From the NCBI GenBank assembly GCA_036172665.1, contig CM069877.1, positions 27,305,001 through 27,369,000 on the forward strand: a stretch of 64,000 nucleotides of DNA, written 5' to 3'. Positions 41,326-52,600 of the stretch are shown one piece after another. Within the stretch, counting starts at the first letter, position 1. Each line of letters starts with the position of its first letter. This DNA comes from Prosopocoilus inquinatus (Eukaryota > Arthropoda > Insecta > Coleoptera > Lucanidae). The notes under the pieces are model-generated. The model saw only the letters and a program-made list of their open reading frames with translations. It was not told the DNA's origin and searched no databases. The position numbers were made by a program, and so were the translations under genes.

Positions 41326-42389
41326 CTAAAAGTAGGTAACAGTGCAGCAATATCTTCTGTAAGGAAAGTGAACCTTCTTTGGGACATGAGTGACAAAGGA
41401 TATCCTAATCGGCTACTCGTGGACAGAGAATGGACCCGAATAGCTGAAGTATTTGGTGAAACAAGTAAGTTCGGAAATAAGACGATATTAAAATTGTTTT
41501 TAATCTCTAAATCGAATGCTGTGGAACTCGCACAAAACCTCAACGATTCATTTATAATTTCGTCAGAAGTGAAAAATATATTTTATTAATTCTTATTTTG
41601 TATACTTTGTATACTTTTTCCACCCCAGACGAAGTTATCAGCCGGTTGTCAGTGAAAGCAAAGTGGAAAAATTTGCGTGATACATCTAAAAAAGAACTCA
41701 AAAAGGTTCCTAAACCTCGTTCTGGTGATGATGCAGAACATACATCTCATTACACAGGGTCTTGGTGCCACTTTGATACCATGCTATTCTTGAAACGCAT
41801 AGTGATTCCTAGACCTATGGTCGAAAATGTGTTAGAAATTGAACCTGCATCGCAAGAAAAGGAAAGAGAAAGCGAGAACGACGAAGAAGTCACTCAAAAT
41901 GAAGAAGCTGACACCGTTAATCTAGTAAAAATTCTTCCAAAGTCATGTAATAATAATCACTCGCAAAGTAAACGGTTGCAAAAGGAATTTGAGGATATAG
42001 AAAACTCGTTACCAGTAAATCCTGTAAAAGTGTCTATTTCGAGAAAACGTAAAATACCCCTAAATGTAGAATATAAAAATTTTGAGCGTGATATGTTGCA
42101 GCTTGAAGCACAGAAACTTGATTTATTAGCAAAATCCGACGATGACGACGAAGACATTAACTTTTTAAAATCTTTCTTACCGCATATCAAACACCTTCCT
42201 CCATTGAATAAATTGTCCTTTCGAACTCAAATACAAAATTTGCTAATTCAAGAACTATCTAAGCTTCAAACACCAACACACACATTTTACCAATGTCCCA
42301 ATACTGATTCCCATTCAACCAGTGTTGTTTCAACTCATATTCTTCGCCAGTTTCTCCAGCCTACAATAGTAATGTGCAGGGTGGATTAA
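41326..42389 (+). pseudogene. MADF-BESS protein of element Y
   Basis: Exon 1 to 41464 (GYPNRLLVDREWTRIAEVFGET) and exon 2 from 41629 (SVKAKWKNLRDTSKKELKK...SHYTGSWCHFDTMLFLK) make a MADF (Adf-1-like Myb/SANT) domain. Near 42145-42245 DINFLKSFLPHI...LSFRTQIQNLLIQEL is a BESS motif. The true C-terminal codons appear beyond element X at 51592-51640 in another frame, so X and a frameshift destroy the end. MADF-BESS proteins are known partners of some PIF transposases. The exact start is not certain. Confidence 0.8.
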
Positions 42390-42794
42390 TTTCGATATCT
42401 CTTACGGGCATCTCCGTAACTATAAAAGATAGAAAAAAAACTAGTGGCCAACTCTCGATCTCTTTTTTGGAGATTAAGTCAATAGTATAAACAAAAATTA
42501 GCTATCTTCTTTTGTTTTCAAGTTAGTTGCCATTTTCAACTTTTCGTTTTTCGGTTATATCTCGTTTATTTCTAGAGATATTAAAAAACTGCTTGAACAT
42601 TATTGGGACACTTTTTGGAATGCAATTCAGTGGTGTAGTTTATTTTTTAATATTTACTTAAATTTTCGAGATATAACATAAACTTATGTTTTTTTTTTTT
42701 TAATGGAAATCATAGTAGGCGATGCTCTCATTAAATAGAGATTCTTTTTCTGTTTTCAAAAATATATACTTTGTTGGGTTTATTTTTTATAATT

Positions 42795-43099
42795 TGGCGT
42801 TGAGGTAAATGAAAAACTACGTGAGCTTCGAAAGTCGTTTATTGAGCACCGAGATAATAATTAAAATCACAGGTAAATAAGTGCATCTCGTAGGATATTG
42901 CTGGGACGACTGCCTGTCTGGCGTTCCCAATCCCGGCCTTTTATGTGTCGAGAATATCTCTACCTGAACCGCTCCAGAAGCTTCTTGAAAAACGCGTAAG
43001 CAATATCGAACTACCTAGAAGCTTCTCGGAGGGTTACATCATCGAGGGGTGCGTCATTAAAATTCTTAAGATAAGTAGTCGATTTACACTTCCGCTACA
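42795..43099 (-). repeat. Gypsy-3 3' LTR
   Basis: TGGCGTTGAGG...TTCCGCTACA, 305 bp. The minus-strand purine tract AAGGGGGTGC adjoins at about 43101-43110. Confidence 0.9.
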
Positions 43100-43349
43100 G
43101 CACCCCCTTGCCAGTGATCAACGATATATTATGAACAGAAAAGAATTACCTATTGATCTACCTGTATAGTGTACAATATACAAAAACATAAGCCGAAGTG
43201 AAATATTTACAAACATCAACTATACTTAAACTTATTCGTTAATTAATCGAGACCAGCTTGGAGCCAGTCCGGGAAACTCGGCGACCTGAACGCGTTGTTC
43301 TACCCGGGGTAGAATTTGCTTGCGGCTCCGGAATTGGTATGTGTTTATC

Positions 43350-46140
43350 TTAGTTGATAAACTCAGGAGTCGAAGTTTCGAGGACGGCGTCGGCTTCTGT
43401 TGTGTTATCTCGACATATATAGGCTGGCTTGAGCCTATTAATGGATATGACTACTTCTTTGTCCTTGACTAAAATTACGTAAAACTTCGTGTTGCGCCTT
43501 ATCGTCCATTGTACAGCATTTGTAAAGGTTCCTTTGGTCCGTCGTGCCATAGGAATACGTAATCCGCGGTACGTAGGTCTTGAAACACAAAGGAGTGTTT
43601 CTTGTCATGTCGCATTCCTGAGATCGGCCGGATCTGTTTAAAATGTTCGCGAAGTTTCTTTACGAAGTCGGTCGCTCCGTAATCGATTTCTTGTTCCCGG
43701 TTACTGGTCAGGAATTCGCCGGGCAATCGTAAGGGTTCTCCTTATACCAGCTCCGCTGATGTCGTCTGCAAATCTTCGCGCCACGCTGCACGTAATCCCA
43801 GGAGCACGGTTGGTAATTTTTCTGTCCATCTGTCGTTTCCGTGGCATTTGATAGCCGCTTTTAATTGCCTGTGGAGGCGTTCCACCATTCCATTCGCTGC
43901 CGGGTGGTATGCTGTAGTATGGAGGTGTGTAGAACCTGTCAAGTGGCTTAAACTCTTGAACAGGGCGGACTCAAACTGCGTTCCTTGATCCGTTGTGATT
44001 CGCGACGGTGCTCCAAATCGGATGATCAACTGCTCGTAGAAAGCTCGGGCGACGGTGGTAGCTTCTTGATTCGGTAGCGGCATTGCCTCAGGCCAGCGTG
44101 TAAATCTGTCGACACACGTGAGGCAGTACCTGTGTCTTTCGGAGTAGGGCATGACGATGAGTTCCAGGTGCACGTGCTCAAACCTCAAACGAAAAGTTTG
44201 CAGCGGTCCCGATACATGACGCGTTATTTTGGAGAGTTGACATTGTATACATGATCTAGCTCACTGGCGACAGTCTGCCTTTATTGAGGGCCAGACGAAA
44301 CGTTGCGTCATCAGTTTCACAGTGGCCCTAACACCAGGATGTGCCAGGCGATGAACGGTGTCGAAAGCTGCTCTGCGGAAAGGTGCCGTTACAAAAGGTC
44401 TGACTCTTGTTGTGGAGACGTCGCAGTAGAGGAATGTTTCGGATCCGGGCAGCTGCATTCCCTTCAGTTGCAATACGGAATCTTCGCGTTTGTAAAGTTT
44501 ATCTCCTCGTCTTGTTCCTGCGACTTAGATAGTTTGTCGCAGCTAAGCGTCGCCTGCACCGCCTCGACAAGTGACAATGTATCCGCGACCACGTTGTTTA
44601 TTCCAGATACGTGTCTAATGCCTGTTGTAAACTGACCTTTGAAATCCAAATGTCGGAATTGTCGAGATGATCATTTTTCTAGCTTCTGCCGAAAGGCGAA
44701 GATTATCGCCCTCCGACAACGTTTTCGAAAAGAAAGCTAACGCTCCCAATCGCTGCCGATTTTCTGCTGGAGTACTGCTCCCAGCGCTGCGTCCGAAGCG
44801 TCGCACACGATGGCCAGTAGCGCGTCATGCTTCGGGTGCGCCAACAATGTGGCGTCGGGGAGCCCTTGCTTGCTCTCCTCGAAAGCACGGATTGAAGCGG
44901 GTGTCCATTCAACTAGTGCGTTACCCTTGATGTTCTTCTTCAGTAAACTATTCAAATGGGCTTGTGCGTCCGCTGTTCTGGGGATAAATCTCCTGTAGAA
45001 ATTTAACATACCCAGAAACTGTCGTAAGGACTTCGCTGTCACGGGTCGTGGAAATTCCTGGATTACATTAACTTTGTCTAGGACTGGTTTCCTCTTTGGA
45101 CACGAGATGTCCGAGGAATTTCACTTCAGGTTGGCCGAAAACACATTTTGCAGAGTTGACCACGATTCCATACTGCCGGAATTTTTGAAAAATTGTTCGC
45201 AGATGTTCTCTATGCTCGATCTCTGAACTGGACGCCACCAGGATGTCGTCGTTGTACGCGAAACAAAAATCGAGTCCTAATAGTCGATGAAACGCTGAAA
45301 TCTCTATGCCGCGTTGCGTAATCCAAACGTCATATAGGGAAATTCGAATAGTCCGAACGGTGTCGTTATCGCTGTTTTCGGTATATCTTCTTCGACGACT
45401 GGTATCTGATTGTATGCGCGTACCAAGTCGATGGTGGAGAAAACTGTCTTTCCCCTTAACGTGTGCGAAAAATCTTGTATATGACGCACGGAATATCGGT
45501 CGTCTATTGTGCGTGCATTTAGGGCGCGATAATCACCACACGAGTGCCAACTATCTTCTTTCTTCGGTATGAGGTGAAGCGGCGCCAACCAACAACTCTT
45601 TGAAGGAGGTCGACCAATGCCCAACTGCACCATGGCCTCGAACTCCTTTTTCGCGATCGCGTACCGCTCCGGGGCAAGTCGCCGTGGTCTACTAGCTACG
45701 GTCCAGGTGTAGTTTTGATATGATGCCGTGTGTGATGTTTGATTTCCTTTGGTACGCCGTACGGGCGTGTGACGTCAGCGAAGTCGCGTAAAATGTCGTG
45801 GTAGTCTGAGGTTCCGGAAACGGACTTGACTGCCGGAAAGTTGCACGTCACCATTTTTCCTCACGCTGCAAGATGGGTAATGCGATCCAACAATCGATGT
45901 TGGCGTGAATCCACCAAGATGTCGTAATGACTCAAGAAATCGACGCCGATGATCGGTCGGGATACGTCAGCGATGACAAAACTCCAAGTGAACACTCGTC
46001 GGAGACCGAAATCAAGCGACAAATTCACATTCCCGTATGTCGCAATTTCGGACCCATTCGCGACGGAAAGTACGTAGTTCGTTTTGCACTGGCGCCCGGA
46101 CATAATTTTCCGTGTCTATTAAAAACTGTATTTTTATACT
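43350..46140 (-). pseudogene. Gypsy-3 pol (reverse transcriptase, RNase H, integrase), frameshifted
   Basis: Protease remainder at 45861-46103 (SRPIIGVDFLSHYDILVD). Reverse transcriptase at 45304-45633 ([31 protein letters not shown]) with YNDD in place of the catalytic motif near 45260. RNase H pieces at 44650-45042. Integrase zinc region at 44261-44473 and core at 43742-44188 (CVDRFTRWPEAMPL, TTDQGTQFES, NGMVERLHRQLK), followed by C-terminal pieces to 43350. At least five frame changes separate them. Confidence 0.85.
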
Positions 46141-46193
46141 TTTATCCGTTACGAATAAGTGGCGTGAAGATGGGCGTGGTGCCCTTGCCGCTG

Positions 46194-46994
46194 TTAGTGA
46201 CCGCCCAGAGCGTTTTCCGACGCCCACGAACACGGGGAACGAACATATGTCTGATGATACCAGCATCTCTCATCTGCGCACGGGACTCTTCTTCGTGACG
46301 GTGATCTGGTGTGTCGTCTGCTGAAATTGCGGTCGTTGGTTCTGTCGCGTCTGACCGAATCGGACAGCGTCGTAATTTCGTCCTGCATCCGTTGCATCTG
46401 TTCCAGCAGGTTCATCAACAGTTTGGCCATTTTAACATTTAAGAGGGCTTCCACCGAGGCGTTGGAAGTTTCTGAGATCTGCGGCGCCGCTGGTCGCATC
46501 GTTTCTGCGATAGTGTCGGCGAGTTCTGCAGCTTTGTCGAGGTTTTCGTCTTTCTGCACCGACAGAAAAGCCTGCATATGATTTGGTAAACGACTTGCCC
46601 ACAGCGTTCGTAAAAGCGCTTCTGGAATCGTTTTTCCAGCCAGGCTTCGCAGGTGTCGCAGCAATTGCGACGGTTTGCGATCGCCAATTTCTTCGTGTTC
46701 CAGCAATTGCCGCGTTCTCTGTTCTTGCGAGGTGCCCAATCTCGCGACGAGTTCCTTTTTTAATTTTTCAAACTGTTCTGTAGCAGACGGATTTACAATA
46801 ACATCACGCACGTCCAATGCGGTTGAGGGTCGAGCACTACGAGCACGTAACCGAATTTCGTCGCATCCGCTGTAATGCCCGCCGCTTCGTTCAACCATGC
46901 AGAACCACATTTCGAGATCTTTCGTGCAAAATTGTGGCAATCGAACACCTACACGATTCACTTCTGCGCGTTCTGTTTCACCCGAGGTATTCAT
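46194..46994 (-). pseudogene. Gypsy-3 gag and start of protease
   Basis: A 266-residue minus frame starts MNTSGETERAEVNRVGVRLP near the 5' LTR. It has the helical capsid region (KPSQLLRHLRSLAG, LASRLPNHMQAFL-like) and ends in a basic tail with CWYH and SPC, the CHCC-type box of CsRn1 gag. Just below, 46012-46180 reads IQFLIDTE, a damaged protease site where DTGA is expected. The frame then shifts. Confidence 0.8.
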
Positions 46995-47076
46995 TTTGAA
47001 ATATTAAAAAAAAAGAAATAATTCGTAACAATCACTCGCGCAATTACACGTTATGATCACGTTGGGGTCACCACTT

Positions 47077-47381
47077 TGGCGTTGAGGTAAATGAAAAACT
47101 ACGTGAGCTTCGAAAGTCGTTTATTGAGCACCGAGATAATAATTAAAATCACAAGTAAATAAGTGCATCTCGTAGGATATTGCTGGGGCGACTGGCTGTC
47201 TGGCGTTCCCAATCCCGGCCTTTCATGCGTCGAGAATATCTCTACCTGAACCACTCCAGAAGCTTCCTGAAAAACACGTAAGCAATATCGAACTACCTAG
47301 AAGCCTCTCGGAGGGTTGCATCATCGAGGGGTGCGTCATTAAAATTCTTAAGATAAGTAGTCGATTTACACTTCCACTACA
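47077..47381 (-). repeat. Gypsy-3 5' LTR
   Basis: 305 bp, same tips; about 11 substitutions from the 3' LTR. Confidence 0.9.
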
Positions 47382-47585
47382 ATAATTAATAGGAAAAACT
47401 GTCACTTTTATTATTATCCTTGCGTTAATATCCTAGTGTCAATAGGCTGGATTCAATACGGTGCGAATTTTTTGTTTTGAAAAAAATTTTAACGAGCTTT
47501 GAAATATTTTCACAGTTTTGACTGGGTAAATAATTTCCTATTCGCGTTAATTTGCAAAATTCCGTTTTATCGTTTTGAGCGACCG

Positions 47586-48290
47586 TTCTGACAAGAGCTC
47601 CTATCTGACTTTCTATTGAAAATGATCATCATTCATCACGTTTCACAGAACATTTTAACAAGAATGTTTTAAACTATGTATTATTAAAACGTGTTATGAC
47701 CGAAAATGTATAGAAAAATTGTTTTCAATCTTTGAATGGTCAACATCGCACGAACACTCAACGTTTCACTGTCGGTTGATAGCTTCATTAGGAAGAAACG
47801 TTGAACGTTCGTGCAATTTTCAGTGTCCGTTTAAAAGTTGAAAACAATTTTTATACAATTTTCATCGGACAAGAAACGACTTTAATAAAAAATTATAATT
47901 GAAGCCGACCCTTGTCCGATGAAATATGTGAGAGAAAATAGTTTTTAAACTTAAAAAGGGACACTGTGAAATCGCAAGAACACTCTACGTTTCGCTATCG
48001 CTTTATAGCTTCTTCAGGAGTGAAAAAATATAAATCAACAAGTTGTCAAGAGAAACGAAAAAGTAACATGATTTTAAAATAAAATACGAGTTTTCCGGAT
48101 AAACATAAAGGTAATAGTAACTAAATTAGAACTAAATTAAGGTTTCTTTTTTTTGTTTCTCTTGAGTTATACTTATTATTATTATTCTATAAACAAAATC
48201 GGACATATATCAAATTAGATTTGCCTGCATTCATATTTAATAAAAACAAGAAAGCTTTTGCCAGCTCGCGATGGGTGCTACATTTCTCAA
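47586..48290. repeat. Central non-coding part of element X with hairpin-like repeats
   Basis: Two related blocks (47740-47830 and 47960-48015) contain GAACACTC-ACGTTTC followed by a turned-back GAAACGTTGAACGTTCG-like arm. TTGTCCGATGAAA and the phrase near 35625 are related. No open frame of interest. Confidence 0.55.
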
Positions 48291-49176
48291 ACGGAATTTT
48301 GTAAAATAAAGTGAATATGGATTTCTTTACGCGGGCAAAACTGTCTAAAGGTTCGAAAGTTAATATTTAATAAAAACAAAAAAATGTCGGCACTGCATTG
48401 AAGCCAGCCTACTGAGACTAGGGTACGCAAAGATAATAACAAAAATGACAGTTTTTTATTATTAATTATAAAAATTAAGCCCAACGAAGTATATATTTTT
48501 GAAAACAGAAAAAAAATCTCTATGTAATGAAGGCACTGCCTACTATGATTTCCATATAAAAAGACAACTTTATGTTATATCTCGAAAATTTAAGTAAATA
48601 TTAAGAAATCAACTACACCACTGAATTGTATTCCAAAAAGTGTCGCAATAATGTTCAAGCAGTTTTTTAATATCTCTAGAAATAAACGAGATATGACCGA
48701 AAAACGAAAAGTCGAAAACTGCAATTTTTGCCTATAACCTGAAAATAAAAGAAGATAGCCAATTTTTGTTTGCACTATTGACTTAATCTCCAAAAAAGAG
48801 ATAGAGATTTGGCCACTATACTCTGTTCACGTTAAGAATATAGCGTTGGAAAGGATAGGGCAATATTTTCCGGCTTGTGATTGGTTGAAATTCGAGGCAA
48901 GTTTACAATGGTTAAAGTTGACATTCCGGCGCTCGTTCCCGCGAATTAATTTTATGTTGGATAGAGCGAAATATAACTAGAATTGTGAACGTCAGTTGTA
49001 TTTATGTCATTTTGGTTTGGTGTTGGTGTTTGGTTTGTGTGCTTATTGTTATTTAAAATCGTTTAAAAAATTGTTCTTTTTAGAGCTCTACGGCTGTAAT
49101 TGCAATTAACAGGTAAATATTTTATTAATAATGTTTATTTTCATGAGAATTTATTATGATATATTACAGTGCTAAT

Positions 49177-50571
49177 ATGGACGTACGAGAGGAAGCTGGC
49201 TCCTCGAGAAACCCTCAAGGGAAGCATATTCGAAGTGACCAAAGAGTTATGGCATATAATGCTTTTGTTCAATACCACCATGATAATTCCAAGTCAGCTT
49301 CAATAAAATTGGCTTCAAAGATGGTTGGCATTGGAGAGGCAACAATGTGGGCTATCGTAAAAGAAAAGGAAAGCACGGGAATTCTACGATCTCCTAGCAA
49401 GAAGCGAAACCGTGATACAATTTTCAATAAACTCGATGAAGCTCATGAAAAATCTATTAGAAGACATGTGCATTCTTTTTATCTTAAGAATGAATTACCT
49501 ACTTGCTCAAAAATTTTAACGGTAAATACATTTACATTTATTACTGTTAGTTTGAAACTAAGTAAAAAAATTTATAGGTTCTACAAACAGATGATACTTT
49601 ACCTGTAATTCATCGTACAACATTGTGGAAAATTTTGAGAAAATTGGGATTTAAATGGGAGAAACGAAGCAGAAATTGTATTTTAATCGAACGTCAAGAT
49701 ATTGTCTTGTGGAGACGTAATTATTTAAACTCCATTAGAAAATTTCGTACAATGGGAAAGAAAATATATTTCTTGGATGAGACGTGGGTGAAAGCCGGTC
49801 ACACAAAGCCAAAAGTGTGGAAAGATACAAAAGTGACTACTGCTCGACAAGCATTTGTAGATGGATTGTCACTTGGTTTACAAAATCCTTCTGGAAAAGG
49901 AAAACGTCTGATTGTGCTTCACATTGGTAGTGAAACTGGTTTTGTTGATAACGGATTGCTACTGTTTGAATAAAAAAAAACTGGTGACTATCATGAAGAT
50001 ATGAACAGTCAAGTTTTTACGGAGTGGATGAAAAATATATTACCAAATCTTGAACCTGGATGTGTAATTGTAATGGACAGTGCGCCTTATCACTCAGTCA
50101 AGACGGATAAAATTCCTAATTCTTCATGGAAGAAAGGCGCAATAATTGAATGGCTTACATTGAAAGGAATTGTAACAGACAACACTTTATTAAAAGTTCA
50201 ACTTCTTGATATAACAAAAAAATATGTAAGTGATAATCCAGTGAGTTACGTTATAGATGAAAAGATTGCCCCCTTATCATTGCAATTTAAATCCAATAGA
50301 ACTTGTTTGGGCTCAAGTAAAACATCATGTAGCTGCTAATAATAAAACATTCAAGTTGCCCGAGGTCAAAACATTGCTGCTCGAGGGATTAGATCTTGTA
50401 TATGCTGAACATTGGGAAAATTGCGTTAAACATGCTATTGCAGAAGAAAACAAAATGTACCAACTTGATAATATTGTGGAAGATATGGTGGAGGAATTAA
50501 TTATAACAGCAAATACTGGCTCATCATCAGAATCGCCACCTGACTCAGATTTAGATTTTACAAGTGAATAA
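49177..50571 (+). pseudogene. IS630/Tc1/mariner-type transposase, DD(about 75-82)E
   Basis: Exon 1 is 49177-49521 (helix-turn-helix region, KLASKMVGIGEATMWAIVKE). A 56-nt GT-AG intron follows and exon 2 starts at 49578. Catalytic blocks are YFLDETWVKAGH (first Asp, about 49785), CVIVMDSAPYHSV (second Asp, about 50075) and YHCNLNPIELVWAQVK (Glu, about 50295). An in-frame TAA in an A-tract at 49971-49973 and a one-base frameshift near 50262 break it. D-to-E is about 74 residues as read, with a probable small deletion at the frameshift. The C-terminus is acidic. The spacing excludes classic mariner (DD34D) and Tc1 (DD34E). Confidence 0.8.
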
Positions 50572-50902
50572 ATTAACGAAAGTAAATAATAATTAATCTT
50601 GTGAGAAATTCTGAATTCACATTATCTACATTTTTGTTATTAATATCTGTCATCCCAGTGAATAAGTGATTAAGTCAAATTTCCCTTCTTATCAGAGCAG
50701 GTTGTTTTCGATTTATAAATTCACATTGTTTGTTATAACAACATGATTGTTCTTGCTGTGCCAGCAATTATTAAATTATTCTGTGTATTTTGTCATTTTG
50801 ATTTTTGTGTCTCGTGTAACATGTTTTTATAGCTATCAATTAACTGACAGTGATCAATTTTATCAAGTTTACTTTGATTTAGTTTTAGGGTCAGATTAAA
50901 AC

Positions 50903-51232
50903 AATGTTCAGATCCATATTAACTTCCGGCTGTGAATCATGGATACAAACGAGTAGCCTGAAAAGAAAAATAGAAGTACACAAATGGAATACTTCCGTAC
51001 AGCCATAGAAGTTACATTGAATGATAGAATAGAAAGTGCAGATATTAGAGGAGAGCTTTGAGTAGAATCAGTGTTAGAATACATAGAAAAAAATAGATAT
51101 ATTAGGTTAAGGTTAGGTTTTGAAATAGATAGCAATTTTTTTATTGCTTTTCTGAACCTCAAGTACGTTTTATTTTTCTATGTGTTTACATGTTGACCAA
51201 TAAGGCAAATAAAGGCATTATTATTATTAAAT
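50903..51232 (+). pseudogene. RTE-like LINE 3' fragment inside the mariner-like element
   Basis: Short frames read ILTSGCESWIQTSSLKRKIE and then RTAIEVTLNDRIESADIRGE, the conserved C-terminal end of RTE-type reverse transcriptases. AATAAAG and an (ATT)n tail follow at about 51207-51226. It is a 5'-truncated insertion. Confidence 0.6.
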
Positions 51233-51714
51233 AACATGGGCTTTTAATTTTAAATTATCTCTAAAAGAATAAAACTTGCAACAAAATTCAGACTCTGTGG
51301 TGAATTTATGCACAACAAATTAAAATTACTACTAAGATTAATTTAATTGTAAATTAAATTAATCGCTTGGTTTGTGTATTCATGCAACAAATTAAATTCT
51401 CCTTTAGTTTGCTGTTTTTCTAAATATAAAAATTTTGAATTTACCGCTCTTTCCTTATTGCTCCTATGTAATACGTACGCCGACGCGAGCGCTAACTACT
51501 ATATTCTTAACGTGAACAGAGTATAGTTTTTTTCTAGCTCTTATAGTTACGGAGATGCCCATAAGAGACATCGAAATTAATCCACCCTGTACAATCTGGT
51601 TCATCTGAATATTCGCAACATTTTTTTTCCTGATGGGTAGTTAATTGTTTTTTTTTTATTTATAAATTATTTAATAAAATTACATGTAAACTGTAACAAT
51701 GTATGTTGCTTACC

Positions 51715-52000
51715 TTAAAGTTAACATTAATCTCTCTTCTAGTGAGATAGGTCTCTGGAAGTTTGTTGTTTTGTAATGCATATCTGGCTTTATGGCATTC
51801 AAAATATAATCAAATGTTGTCGGCAGCATTTACTGTAATTATAAAATAAACTTAGAGAATTTTTAAGTCTTTCACTCTTTTTAGATAAATCAGGTGTGTT
51901 GACGATCGTTTTTGCCGTTTTCTTCTACAGTAGTGTAATTTTAAACTTACGTTGTCAGATATTAACATACGGTATTTCTTCGGCCACCCCATTCTTGCAT
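51715..52000 (-). pseudogene. HARBI1-like transposase 5' exon remnant of element Y
   Basis: Minus strand near 51835-51720 reads FDYILNAIKPDMHYKTTNFQ and RPISLEERLMLTLR, then a splice-donor-like GTAAGC. This is the typical beginning of PIF/HARBI1 transposases. An earlier short exon (EWGGRR) may lie near 51990. The catalytic exons are absent between here and the MADF gene, so they were deleted. Confidence 0.65.
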
Positions 52001-52159
52001 GACTAGCCACGGTCTGTTTTTTTGTACATATGAATTTCCGCGCGATTCGCGGATATTAACTGCAAGACGCTGGACGCTCATTATCACGCCGCTCGCACCG
52101 TGCTGTATAGCGAATCGCTCGCATCGCTCGCTTCGCAGAAGCTCACGCAGGACGGTCTG

Positions 52160-52600
52160 TTAATTTATTTAACAGTAACGGATGAGCTAATGTGTCGAAT
52201 GCACGGAACATATAAAAAAAAATTGATATTACTTTGTCCTTACTGTTGAATGAATCTAAAATAAAGTTAAGAGCTTCGTGTATTGCAGTCGATGTGGAAT
52301 AACCCCTCCTAAAACCGTGCTGATGACAAGTAAGAAGGTTATTTTTTCCCAAAAAACTTATTATAAGGCGATCGCAGAAAGCAGACTCGAATATTTTTGA
52401 AATGGAACTTTGTAATACAATGGGACGACGATAGCTGGCACATTCAGAAGTGTTGCCTTTATTTTTACAGTTCCCTTTTTGGACACCTTAGTGATAAGGA
52501 ACAACTCCGTTATAATAGAAGTAGTAATACTAGAGGGATCCTAGGACAACTTGATGGCATGTCCATCCGCAGTGACCACCGTTGAAGGTCATACCCATGT
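52160..52600 (-). pseudogene. LINE-B reverse transcriptase fragment (fingers)
   Basis: Minus frames read a YRRPIVLQSSISKIFE block near 52420, QHGFRRGYSTSTAI and RAFDTLAHPLLLNKL near 52170. With the TTA target duplicate of Y removed, it continues directly into SNIGIRGPALSWL at 41168. The endonuclease side fades out near 52600. Confidence 0.8.

Larger units (their letters stand above)
42795..47381 (-). mobile_element. Gypsy-3, CsRn1-clade LTR retrotransposon, degraded
   Basis: 305-bp LTRs at 42795-43099 (3') and 47077-47381 (5') differ at about 11 sites (near 3.6 percent). The target duplication ATAATT is at 42789-42794 and 47382-47387. The primer site TGGTGACCCCAACGTGATC (minus, 47055-47073) fits tRNA-Trp, and the gag Cys/His pattern CxxH...C fits the CsRn1 clade. 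Coding parts carry several frameshifts. Confidence 0.9.
48819..51523 (+). mobile_element. Tc1/mariner-group element with wide D-to-E spacing
   Basis: 2705 bp with perfect 25-bp terminal inverted repeats beginning TACTCTGTTCACGTTAAG, flanked by TA (48817-48818, 51524-51525). It interrupts the right arm of X; removing it rejoins the arm exactly. It carries one spliced transposase gene with two lesions and, in its 3' part, a LINE fragment. Confidence 0.9.
42377..51589. mobile_element. Element X: non-coding element with about 600-bp inverted arms
   Basis: It starts CAGGGTGGATTAAT (42377) and ends ATTAATCCACCCTG (51589); TA is at 51590-51591 and TG at 42375-42376. The left arm (42377-42794 plus 47388 to about 47585) is inverted to the right arm (about 48290-48818 plus 51526-51589). 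Gypsy-3 splits the left arm and the mariner-like element splits the right arm. The middle (47586-48290) has no gene but has repeated CGAACACTCAACGTTTC-like hairpins. The TA target suggests a Tc1/mariner-related foldback or MITE. Confidence 0.8.
41169..52159. mobile_element. Element Y: MADF-BESS type PIF/Harbinger derivative
   Basis: The ends share CGTCCTGCGTGAGC after a variable 5 bp, and TTA flanks both sides (41166-41168, 52160-52162). Removing it restores the LINE-B reading frame. Inside are a MADF-BESS gene (+) and, near the other end, one exon of a HARBI1-like transposase (-), so it is a deleted two-gene element. Element X, with two more elements inside, is inserted at the MADF gene's 3' end. 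Confidence 0.8.
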
